From the NCBI GenBank assembly GCA_009779295.1, contig WREN01000063.1, forward strand, positions 1-9,737: a DNA stretch of 9,737 bases, given 5' to 3'. Numbering within the stretch: the stretch's first letter is position 1; the number at the start of each line of letters is the position of its first letter. The position numbers were made by a program, and so were the translations under genes. Below, one piece after another: positions 1 through 6,879 of this stretch. The notes beneath the pieces were generated by a model. That model searched no databases and was not told the DNA's origin. It saw only the letters and a program-made list of their open reading frames with translations. Origin of the DNA: Oscillospiraceae bacterium. Its GTDB lineage: Bacteria > Bacillota > Clostridia > Oscillospirales > CAG-272.

Positions 1-21
1 TATAGTCATATAAGAGAAAAG

Positions 22-96
22 TGTCCGATCGTCATTCTGAGCAAAGCGAAGAATCTTTGGTGTAAGACCCTTCGTTCATGTTTTGGGTCACAGACA
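22..96. repeat. Degenerate REP-like palindromic intergenic repeat
   Basis: Two hairpins stand side by side. The first (34-54) pairs ATTCT with AGAAT and GC with GC around an AAA loop, with a tandem G-A mismatch between the two helices. The second (66-89) pairs GACCC with GGGTC. The unit is bounded by TGTC (22-25) and GACA (93-96), which are inverse complements. The core GTCATTCTGAGC...GCGAAGAATCT is a pattern I recall from many bacterial genomes as a dispersed intergenic element. Here the right half is degenerate. Calling it a dispersed repeat is from memory; this window holds only one copy. It could serve as an mRNA 3' stabiliser or be an inactive mobile remnant. Confidence 0.6.
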
Positions 97-187
97 TTTT
101 TCAACTTATATTACTATATTATTCGGTGATCCCCAATTCATAAATACATTAATATATCCATAAAATTAAATTAAAAAACAAATTACG

Positions 188-222
188 AAAAACCCGTCAA
201 GGTTTTCCCTGACGGGTTTTTA
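188..222 (+). terminator. Intrinsic transcription terminator (possibly bidirectional)
   Basis: A 12-bp stem pairs AAAAACCCGTCA (188-199) with TGACGGGTTTTT (210-221). It continues inward with a GG/CC pair beside one bulged base and closes with a short T-rich loop. A run of T follows on the plus strand and, because of the leading A run, also on the minus strand, so it could work both ways. It lies between the repeat at 22-96 and the kinase promoter and probably ends a transcript that begins left of the window, insulating the kinase gene. Confidence 0.85.
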
Positions 223-243
223 TTACGTTTTTGTATTGATATA

Positions 244-272
244 TTGACTTTTAATAAACATTGTTGTATAAT
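244..272 (+). promoter_or_regulatory. Sigma-A promoter of the hybrid kinase gene
   Basis: A -35 box TTGACT (244-249, five of six consensus bases) and a perfect -10 box TATAAT (267-272) are separated by exactly 17 bases. Transcription would start near 279, giving a leader of about 60 bases before the ATG at 341. The box quality suggests substantial basal expression. I see no clear operator over it. Confidence 0.8.
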
Positions 273-326
273 TTACACAGTATATGGAGTATGGATATGA
301 TTTTTTTAAGAAAATCGACGGTAAAC

Positions 327-333
327 GGAGGAG
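327..333 (+). promoter_or_regulatory. Ribosome binding site of the hybrid kinase gene
   Basis: GGAGGAG lies 7 bases before the ATG at 341, an ideal Shine-Dalgarno arrangement. An in-frame TAA at 335-337 lies between it and the ATG, so translation cannot begin further upstream in this frame. The two facts fix the start. Confidence 0.9.
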
Positions 334-340
334 TTAAATT

Positions 341-3300
341 ATGAAGGTTGGAGTAGGTTACAGCGACAACCCCGAATCAAGCGCGGCGGGCTTGCAGGCC
401 GCAAAAATGGCTGTTGCCCAAGCCGGAAGGACTGACCCTTGCGATATGACGCTGTTGTTCTCTACCGCGCGGCACGATTACGCGGTGTTGCGCGGGGCAG
501 TGGCGTCCGTAGTAGGCGGTGCGGTGCCGATTTACGGCGGGGGCTCGGTCGGCATTATAACGAACGAATATTTCGGGTACGCGGGCGACCAGATCGCCGC
601 CGCGTGTGTCTGGCTGGACGGCGTCAGCTGCGAAGCATTGGTTCAAGGCGATTTGAATAAAGGCGAGGAAGAAAACGGCATACGCTTAGGTAAGCGGCTT
701 GCCGAATCGGGACTTGAACCCGATTCCCCTGTGTTGATGTTTTATGAAACATTTGACTTCACCGAAGGCTGTAAAATGATGATGGCTACATGGCTTTTGA
801 CGGGTATCGAAAAGGGGCTCGGTTTCGTCCCCGACCTGACTGGCGCGGGACTAATGGGCAACCACGCACCTGTTCCGACAAAGCAATGGATAGGCGGCGG
901 CATGAGCGAGCATAACGCCATAGCTCTCGCTTTTTCTGGCGATATCCGGATGGACAGCGTTATCATGCACGGCTGCTGTCCCGCAACGGGATATTACACC
1001 GTTACAAAAGCGGCAGGGCAGGCCATACTCGAAATCAACGGGAAACCCGCTATACAGTTTATCGACGAATTGTTAAATTCGGCGATTACGCCGGAAGATT
1101 ATCCGTTTTTCCTGCTTTTCGGAGTCAATCACGGGGAGCGGTGGGGCGATTACGACGAGGATTATTACGCGAGCCGGCTCTGTCTCGGCATAGACAAGGA
1201 GAGCGGCGCGATTATTATGTTTGAGCCGGATATGGTCGAGGGTACTGAATTTCAAATAATGTTCCGTTCGATGGAGCTTGATTATATTAAACCCAAAATC
1301 GACAGGATTTTTGCCGAGCTTGACGGGCGCGAACCGGTTTTCGCCGTGTATATAAACTGCGCCGGACGCTGCGCCGGTTATGGCGGAAGCGATTTGGAGG
1401 ACGCGTTGGTAATTCAGGAAACCGTCGCGGGACGTGTTCCGATCCTCGGGCTTTACACCGGAGTGGAGATCGCGTCTATCGGCGGCCGTCCGAGGGGTCT
1501 TGACTGGACGGGCGTATTCTGCCTGTTCTCACAGCGCGGAGAAGAAAAAAGCGGCGGTAAAAAGGTATCCGCGCAGCCTGACTGGGATTCCGGAACGATG
1601 TGCGCTGATTCAAAAGAGGTTCCCGTTGAGGCAATGGTGCGAATCAGCGAACAGAACACCGCGAGGTTTTTGGCGCTCGACAGAAGCTCTATCTCCATAC
1701 GTTATGAGTTGGAACAAAAACGCCGGGGGTTCAGCCTGCTTTCCGAGCTGTCGGTCTCGCTGAGACAGAACTCCGGTTATGAAAATATATTTATCCCCGC
1801 CTCAAGGCGCATTAACGCCGCATTGAATATGCAGCGTACAGCCGTATTGGTACATGACGGCAGGGGGCGTTTTAATCCTGAGGTTCTTCAGGGATATACC
1901 GCGAATGAAAAAACGCGGCTTGCCGGACGGCATATAAAAGTACCGGCTGAGCTGCTTGACCCGGATAATACAGTAATTGTCACGGGCGCCGACCCCGCAG
2001 GACGTTTCAGTGACCTGCGTGAGCTTCTCGGTCTGCCGTATTTCATATCCTCGCCTGTTATCATTCAGGGTGAAGTATACGCGATACTTATTACGGGGCG
2101 TCTGGTTGAAGCCGAGCCGTATCTTGTGCGGCTTTCCCGCAGCGACTCTGAAACGGTACAAGCTATCAGCGCGCTTCTGGCTTCGGTGCTTGCCGGACAG
2201 CGTTTGACTGCCGCCGAGGAACGGAACAGGATCATGATAGACGCCGCGCCGATGTGCTGCGTCTTTTGGGATGAGAACGGGAACCTGTCAGACTGCAATA
2301 AAGAAACGCTTTCCCTGTTCGGATTGGCAGACAAAAACGAATTTATTGAAAATTTCTCCAGTCTTTCTCCGGAATTTCAGCCGGACGGTCGTCATTCCGA
2401 AACAACGGCGCGCGAAAATGTTTTAAAAGTATTCGTTTCCGGTGAAACAACAAAAATAAAATGGACGCACAAAACTTTGGACGGCGGATTGATTCCGACT
2501 GAAGTTACATCTGTCCGTATTCCGAAAGGCGGAAACTATTTTGTCGCCGGATATATCCGCGACCTGCGCGAACAGGAAGCTGCCCAGGCAAAGATGAACG
2601 AAGCGCGGGAAACCGCCGAAAGATATATAAAAGCGAAGAATGAATTCTTAGCTTCGGTCAGCCATGAAATCCGCACGCCGATGAATGCTATTCAGGCGAT
2701 GGTCCGTATTGCAAGCGAAATCAAGGATACGAACGAAATTCAGCGAAATCTTATCGAGCGGGGATTACATTCCGTTGATTTGCTGACGTCGGCTATAGAG
2801 GCTATTTTAGACTTTTCAAAACTCGATTCCGGTCAGATGGCTTTGGAAACCGAAAAGTTTTCGGTCCGTGAATTAATAAACGGGATAGGCAATATAGTCC
2901 GTAAAGACGCCGATGAAAAATCAATATATCTCAATGTATCAGTCGATTCCGATGTTCCTGACTTACTGCTCGGAGATCATTTGAGACTGCAGCAAACGAT
3001 TTTCAACATTGTTATAAACGCGGTCAAATTTACCGAATCGGGCGGCGTTGACGTTCATGTTTTTAAAACAAACGAAAATACAAATAAACCCGATGAGACG
3101 CTTATTACGTTTGAGGTGCGCGATACCGGTATCGGCATTACCGATGAACAAATGACCAACATGTTGAATCCTCTGTATTGCGGCGATATGTCATACACCC
3201 GTAAATACAGCGGTTTAGGGATGGGGCTTCCCGTAAGTACCAGCCTTGCGACGCTTATGGGAGGTAAAATAACCTTCGAAAGCCGTCCCGGTCATGGCAG

Positions 3301-3760
3301 CGTATTTTGGATAACAATCCCTCTGACTGTGCTGAGTGAAAAGACTGTGGAAACAGGGGATACGTATGTCACGCCTTTTGCGGACATTTTGCGCGGATTG
3401 CGCGTGCTTGTGGCTGAGGATAATAATATTAACCAGATGATTATAGAAGAACTGCTGTGTGCGGTGGGAATTGAGACGACAATAGCGAACAACGGAATTG
3501 AAACGCTGGCGATACTCCAAAAAGAGAGCTTTGACATCGTACTCATGGATATCCAGATGCCGGAAATGGACGGTTTGACCGCAACGGCTCAAATCCGCAC
3601 CGACCGCCGTTATGCCGCTCTTCCTGTGCTGGCGCTCACCGCGAATGCCGGAAAAGAACATTATGAAGAAAGCATAAAATCCGGCATGAACGACTTTTTG
3701 ACTAAGCCCATAGACAGCGGACAGCTTTATAATAGTCTGATCAAATGGAGCGGTCGTTAA
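341..3760 (+). CDS. FIST-GAF-PAS hybrid sensor histidine kinase with receiver domain
   Basis: A soluble 1139-residue hybrid kinase with no signal peptide or membrane segment, so it should sense in the cytoplasm. Domains in order: FIST_N (about 25-205); FIST_C (about 210-395, with GCCPATG at 211-217 and a later CAGRCAGYGG motif); a linker; a GAF-like domain (about 455-620); PAS (about 625-745); a short coiled coil; HisKA with phospho-accepting His775 in SVSHEIRTPMN; HATPase with N-box Asn893, DTGIG at 928-932 and SGLGMGL at 957-963; and a C-terminal receiver with Glu1026/Asp1027, phospho-acceptor Asp1070, Thr1100 and Lys1122. All residues needed for autophosphorylation and receiver transfer are present. 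FIST domains have been proposed to bind small ligands such as amino acids; the ligand here is unknown. There is no HPt or DNA-binding domain, so phosphate must pass to a partner outside the window. The solute-binding lipoprotein gene 48 bases downstream suggests control of nutrient uptake, which is inference. The start is set by the GGAGGAG site. Confidence 0.93.
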   Translation: MKVGVGYSDNPESSAAGLQAAKMAVAQAGRTDPCDMTLLFSTARHDYAVLRGAVASVVGGAVPIYGGGSVGIITNEYFGYAGDQIAAACVWLDGVSCEALVQGDLNKGEEENGIRLGKRLAESGLEPDSPVLMFYETFDFTEGCKMMMATWLLTGIEKGLGFVPDLTGAGLMGNHAPVPTKQWIGGGMSEHNAIALAFSGDIRMDSVIMHGCCPATGYYTVTKAAGQAILEINGKPAIQFIDELLNSAITPEDYPFFLLFGVNHGERWGDYDEDYYASRLCLGIDKESGAIIMFEPDMVEGTEFQIMFRSMELDYIKPKIDRIFAELDGREPVFAVYINCAGRCAGYGGSDLEDALVIQETVAGRVPILGLYTGVEIASIGGRPRGLDWTGVFCLFSQRGEEKSGGKKVSAQPDWDSGTMCADSKEVPVEAMVRISEQNTARFLALDRSSISIRYELEQKRRGFSLLSELSVSLRQNSGYENIFIPASRRINAALNMQRTAVLVHDGRGRFNPEVLQGYTANEKTRLAGRHIKVPAELLDPDNTVIVTGADPAGRFSDLRELLGLPYFISSPVIIQGEVYAILITGRLVEAEPYLVRLSRSDSETVQAISALLASVLAGQRLTAAEERNRIMIDAAPMCCVFWDENGNLSDCNKETLSLFGLADKNEFIENFSSLSPEFQPDGRHSETTARENVLKVFVSGETTKIKWTHKTLDGGLIPTEVTSVRIPKGGNYFVAGYIRDLREQEAAQAKMNEARETAERYIKAKNEFLASVSHEIRTPMNAIQAMVRIASEIKDTNEIQRNLIERGLHSVDLLTSAIEAILDFSKLDSGQMALETEKFSVRELINGIGNIVRKDADEKSIYLNVSVDSDVPDLLLGDHLRLQQTIFNIVINAVKFTESGGVDVHVFKTNENTNKPDETLITFEVRDTGIGITDEQMTNMLNPLYCGDMSYTRKYSGLGMGLPVSTSLATLMGGKITFESRPGHGSVFWITIPLTVLSEKTVETGDTYVTPFADILRGLRVLVAEDNNINQMIIEELLCAVGIETTIANNGIETLAILQKESFDIVLMDIQMPEMDGLTATAQIRTDRRYAALPVLALTANAGKEHYEESIKSGMNDFLTKPIDSGQLYNSLIKWSGR

Positions 3761-3777
3761 TTTTAATTATCAAATTA

Positions 3778-3786
3778 TGATATAAT
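3778..3786 (+). promoter_or_regulatory. Possible extended -10 promoter for the downstream lipoprotein gene
   Basis: TGATATAAT matches the extended -10 consensus TGnTATAAT exactly, inside the 48-base kinase-lipoprotein gap. No good -35 box is present at the right distance, which extended -10 promoters tolerate. The -10 is overlapped by an inverted repeat ATTAT-GAT-ATAAT (3774-3786) that could be an operator. The gap is very AT-rich, so chance matches are likely. Transcription would start near 3793, only a few bases before the Shine-Dalgarno site, giving an unusually short leader. Confidence 0.4.
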
Positions 3787-3808
3787 AATTATAATAGGAG
3801 ACTAAAAA

Positions 3809-5302
3809 ATGAAAAAATATTTATCTTTTGTTTTAATTGCTATACTTATCTTAAGTCTGTTTATTTCATGCGCAACCGGTTCGGCGGATAAATCCGCCGA
3901 TACGACAATGCGTAACGATAACGCCGAACAGACTGAAACTTCGGAATTGAGGTTCAAACCCAATCTGCCTGATATTAATTTCGACGGTTATGAATTCAGG
4001 GTGCTTGTACCGGTATTCTACGGAATCACGATGACGTTTGACGTGCCTGAAGAAGACGGCGACCTCATGAACGACGCAATCTACCGGCGCAACCGTTACA
4101 TCGAGGAAAAATATAACATCGTCATCAAACAAATCGATACTGATGACAATCATAGTCAAGTATCGGAAACGTTCAAGAAAAGTGTGATGAGCGGTTCGGA
4201 CGATTTTGATATTGGCGCGATGGTTGACTGGATAAGTACGACACGTATCGCGGAAGGGTGCATCCTTCCGGCGGAAAAACTGCCGTATATGGATTTGGAT
4301 CAGCCGTGGTATATGCGCGACGTCAACGACGCTTATTCGCTCGGAAATAAACATTTTCTCATATGCAGCGACGAAAGCATTACCGCTTATGAGATGATCC
4401 TGCCGATATGTTTCAATAAAAAAATAATCGACGATTTGGGTCTTGACAACCCGTATGATCTCGTGAACAGCGGCGCATGGATACTCGACAAATTTTTCGA
4501 TATGGCGCGGACCACAACCACCGATCTTGACGGCGACGGCGTTATGACCGACGGAGACAGGTACGGGATCCTGTCGTATCCTAATCTGTTGTTCCCCGAT
4601 TTCTGGGTCAGCGCGGGAATTCAAACGGTTATAAAAGACGCGGACGGAATGTTGATTTTAAATTTGGAAGGCAACGAGAAACTTATAAACCTTACAGAAA
4701 AAATCCGCCGCAACATCTACGGCGGAGAAAAAATATTTTTTAATTCAATTAAGGACAAATCCGAAAGATTTTCGGCTTCGGCTACTACAGGCGGCGAAAG
4801 GGATATATCGCGTTTGCAGTTTGAAAGCGATCTGGGACTGTTCCATCCGACGACCATGTCGGGAATACCTCCAATGCGTGCGATGGATACAGATTTCGGA
4901 ATAATTCCGTTCCCAAAAGCAGACGAAAATCAGGATAGATACATTTCCGCTTTAGTAAATCCCTGGCCCAAGTTCGTCCCAAGCCACGCGCCCGACCCCG
5001 AACGCACGAGCATAATCTGGGAAGCGATCGCCGCGGAATCAAGGTCAACAATAGTTCCAGCGTTCAAGGAAATGAGCTTGAAAACGAAGTTCGCGCGCGA
5101 CGACGAAAGCGCGGATATGATCGATTTGATTTTCAACAATGTCTATATCGATCCGGGCGTTAATATTTGCATTACTGTCGGCGGCGCGATTTTTAACGAA
5201 ATGGCAGGCAACGGCAACATAAGTTCCATCATCGCGTCCAACGCCGCGAGATTCCAAAAGGAATTGGACACAATAAACGAAGCGGTAGCGAATCTGGAGT
5301 GA
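3809..5302 (+). CDS. Extracellular solute-binding lipoprotein (ABC-type, family 1-like)
   Basis: A 497-residue protein with a lipoprotein signal: MKK, a hydrophobic run (5-19) and lipobox F-I-S-Cys21, so it should be lipid-anchored on the outer face of the cell membrane. Length and fold signatures fit ABC solute-binding proteins for sugars or oligosaccharides. Family blocks shared with the two minus-strand lipoproteins here are NLPDINFDGYEFRVL near the mature N-terminus, a MDLDQPWY-type block, a calcium-loop-like stretch at 239-250 (Asp239, Asp241, Asp243, Thr247, Asp250), and DFGIIPFPK in the C-terminal half. AGGAG (3796-3800) lies 8 bases before the ATG. No permease or ATPase gene is adjacent. 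It may be co-transcribed with the kinase, since no terminator separates them. The ligand cannot be read from sequence; a carbohydrate is an inference from the family and the nearby sialidase-like genes. Confidence 0.85.
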   Translation: MKKYLSFVLIAILILSLFISCATGSADKSADTTMRNDNAEQTETSELRFKPNLPDINFDGYEFRVLVPVFYGITMTFDVPEEDGDLMNDAIYRRNRYIEEKYNIVIKQIDTDDNHSQVSETFKKSVMSGSDDFDIGAMVDWISTTRIAEGCILPAEKLPYMDLDQPWYMRDVNDAYSLGNKHFLICSDESITAYEMILPICFNKKIIDDLGLDNPYDLVNSGAWILDKFFDMARTTTTDLDGDGVMTDGDRYGILSYPNLLFPDFWVSAGIQTVIKDADGMLILNLEGNEKLINLTEKIRRNIYGGEKIFFNSIKDKSERFSASATTGGERDISRLQFESDLGLFHPTTMSGIPPMRAMDTDFGIIPFPKADENQDRYISALVNPWPKFVPSHAPDPERTSIIWEAIAAESRSTIVPAFKEMSLKTKFARDDESADMIDLIFNNVYIDPGVNICITVGGAIFNEMAGNGNISSIIASNAARFQKELDTINEAVANLE

Positions 5303-5388
5303 AATAGTGAAATTAGGAATCCCCCGCCATTCGACCTCCTTTTTTACAAAAGAGAGCAAAGAGATATATTTGTTTTGTTCCTTACCTC

Positions 5389-5435
5389 CCGCCCTCTTTC
5401 GCAAAGAGGGTGGCGCCGCAGCGCCGGGTGTTTTT
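5389..5435 (+). terminator. Double hairpin at convergent gene ends, probable terminator
   Basis: The first hairpin has an 11-bp stem (5389-5399 with 5403-5413, loop CGC, one G-T pair). A second one pairs GGCGC (5412-5416) with GCGCC (5421-5425) around CGCA. The two share bases, so they may be alternatives. On the plus strand GGGTG and then TTTTT (5431-5435) follow, which could stop transcription from the 3809-5302 gene, although the gap before the T run is longer than usual. On the minus strand no T run follows. The right end overlaps the stop codon of the opposing gene. The structure may be part of a dispersed repeat rather than a purpose-built terminator. Confidence 0.45.
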
Positions 5436-6870
5436 ACTCCAACCCAATTATCGCTTCGTAAATATTATCAAAGCCTATCTGCACTTTATCTTTATACTGC
5501 TCGTAATACGACGCGAAATCGGTACTGCCTTTTGTAGTGACAAGACTGGTTATTATCGTTGACAATTTTCTGTCAAGGTCAAACGTAAACCCAAAATCGT
5601 ATACAAAGCTGTTGAGCATCATCTCCATGATCTGCGTCGATTCCTCATCGCGCAGGCACTTGTTGTAAAGTACCGTGTCGATGAATGCCGGACGCACGTA
5701 TTTGTGACTGCCTTCCATTAACGCTTGTATGATTATACTCGCGTTATCAGGGTCTTTCACGGTTATCGGTACGCCGACGAGCCCCGCCGTTGTGATACAT
5801 GGGTATGAATCCTGAATCTCTTCCAATTTGGGATACGGCAGTATTCCTATATCGAATTCTATATCGCGCAGTAAAGCCCAATAGTTGCCTATATCCCATG
5901 AAGAGACAAGCCCGCCGCCGTTTGTGAAATGTCCCCAAGCGGTTCGGGCGCTGTATTTTCTGTACGCGCCTTCGCTGTAAAGCAAATCATACGCTTTATC
6001 CATGATAGTAGACAAACGTTCGCTGATAAAACATAATTCCGGTTTCCCTTCACTGTTGATCTGCGCGACTTTTACGCCGCATGAATAAAGTAAGCTGTCC
6101 TCACACCCGTCGGCTATATAACCGTATGTATCCTTGCCGTCCTGTACTCCGTCGCCGTTGACGTCGATATATACGTCTTTTGTGAATGCTATCAATTTAT
6201 CTACCGTCCAAGTACCGTTTAAAACAAACTTATACGGATCACCCTGTACGCCTAAGTCTTCAGCCATGGTTTTGTTGAATATAAAAGCGGCGAGCGATTG
6301 ACCCGTTATCGCCATGTCTCCGTTAGCGTAAAACGACTTGCCCGCAATTATCAAAGCCGTCTGCATATCGGTGTTCCAGCACGGCTTCGAAAAGTCTACG
6401 TATTTCAAATCGTACCAGTTTAGTAAATGTCCGTCGGTCATTGACGATGTATATGCCCCGACAGACGGATGAGGCAATACCAAATCGATAGAATCATCCC
6501 CGCTTTGTACGAGCTTGCTCAATTCTGTGTAGCAATTGCTGCTCGCAACTCCGCGCGCTCTGATGACGACGTCGAATTTTTCTTCGATTTCTATGTTTCG
6601 TCTGTACGCCGAGTCGTTTAACGGCTCGCCTGTTTCTTCATCGATGTTAAATACATAACGCTCAATGAAATATTCGGGCATCAGAACCGTAAATACCCTG
6701 CCGTCCATCCTCACGTTGGGAAATTCGCTGTAAATGGCCTGCGTTTCCTCTGGCGCTTCGGTTTCAACTGTTTTTTTTGTTTCATTGGCCGATCCATTGT
6801 TTCCACCGCACGCAGTGAATGTTATGCAAAAAATAAGCAAAATAACCGCTAAGTATTTTATATTTTTCAT
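5434..6870 (-). CDS. Extracellular solute-binding lipoprotein, second paralog of the minus-strand operon
   Basis: A 478-residue lipoprotein: MKNIK, a hydrophobic segment (6-19) and lipobox F-T-A-Cys21, followed by the tether CGGNNGSANETK. It shares with its neighbours the block FPNVRMDGRVFTVLMPE, a YVDFSKPCWN block, NGTWTVDKL, a calcium-loop-like stretch at 236-247 (Asp236, Asn238, Asp240, Asp244, Asp247) and DIGILPYPK. It is the last gene of the operon, 9 bases after the preceding stop. Its GGAGG site sits in the final Glu codons of that upstream gene, about 14 bases from the ATG. That is longer than ideal and suggests translation coupled to the upstream gene. It should bind a solute outside the cell for an ABC importer that is not encoded here. 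Substrate unknown. Confidence 0.83.
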   Translation of the reverse strand: MKNIKYLAVILLIFCITFTACGGNNGSANETKKTVETEAPEETQAIYSEFPNVRMDGRVFTVLMPEYFIERYVFNIDEETGEPLNDSAYRRNIEIEEKFDVVIRARGVASSNCYTELSKLVQSGDDSIDLVLPHPSVGAYTSSMTDGHLLNWYDLKYVDFSKPCWNTDMQTALIIAGKSFYANGDMAITGQSLAAFIFNKTMAEDLGVQGDPYKFVLNGTWTVDKLIAFTKDVYIDVNGDGVQDGKDTYGYIADGCEDSLLYSCGVKVAQINSEGKPELCFISERLSTIMDKAYDLLYSEGAYRKYSARTAWGHFTNGGGLVSSWDIGNYWALLRDIEFDIGILPYPKLEEIQDSYPCITTAGLVGVPITVKDPDNASIIIQALMEGSHKYVRPAFIDTVLYNKCLRDEESTQIMEMMLNSFVYDFGFTFDLDRKLSTIITSLVTTKGSTDFASYYEQYKDKVQIGFDNIYEAIIGLE

Positions 6871-6879
6871 TTTTAATTT

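Noticed and set aside
97..187. Hidden gene or riboswitch in the AT-rich stretch before the terminator
   Set aside because: There is no open frame with a ribosome site, and no conserved aptamer pattern is recognisable before the terminator at 188-222.
3215..3661. 148-codon open frame on the minus strand opposite the kinase HATPase/receiver region
   Set aside because: It is antisense to well-conserved catalytic motifs and its composition fits a shadow frame; no domain is recognisable.
3866..4624. 252-codon open frame on the minus strand opposite the plus-strand lipoprotein gene
   Set aside because: It lies wholly antisense to a gene with a clear lipoprotein signal and family motifs. It has no recognisable domain and is His/Arg/Val-rich in the way shadow frames usually are.
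5303..5433. Small RNA gene or CRISPR repeat in the hairpin-rich gap
   Set aside because: Repeats are not regularly spaced and no promoter points into the hairpins. A terminator or dispersed repeat explains the structure better.
5307..5537. 76-codon plus-strand frame starting at GTG 5307 with a GGAG eight bases upstream
   Set aside because: It translates the hairpin repeat and then runs antisense into the 5434 gene. The GGAG is simply the end of the preceding coding sequence, and the protein has no recognisable feature.
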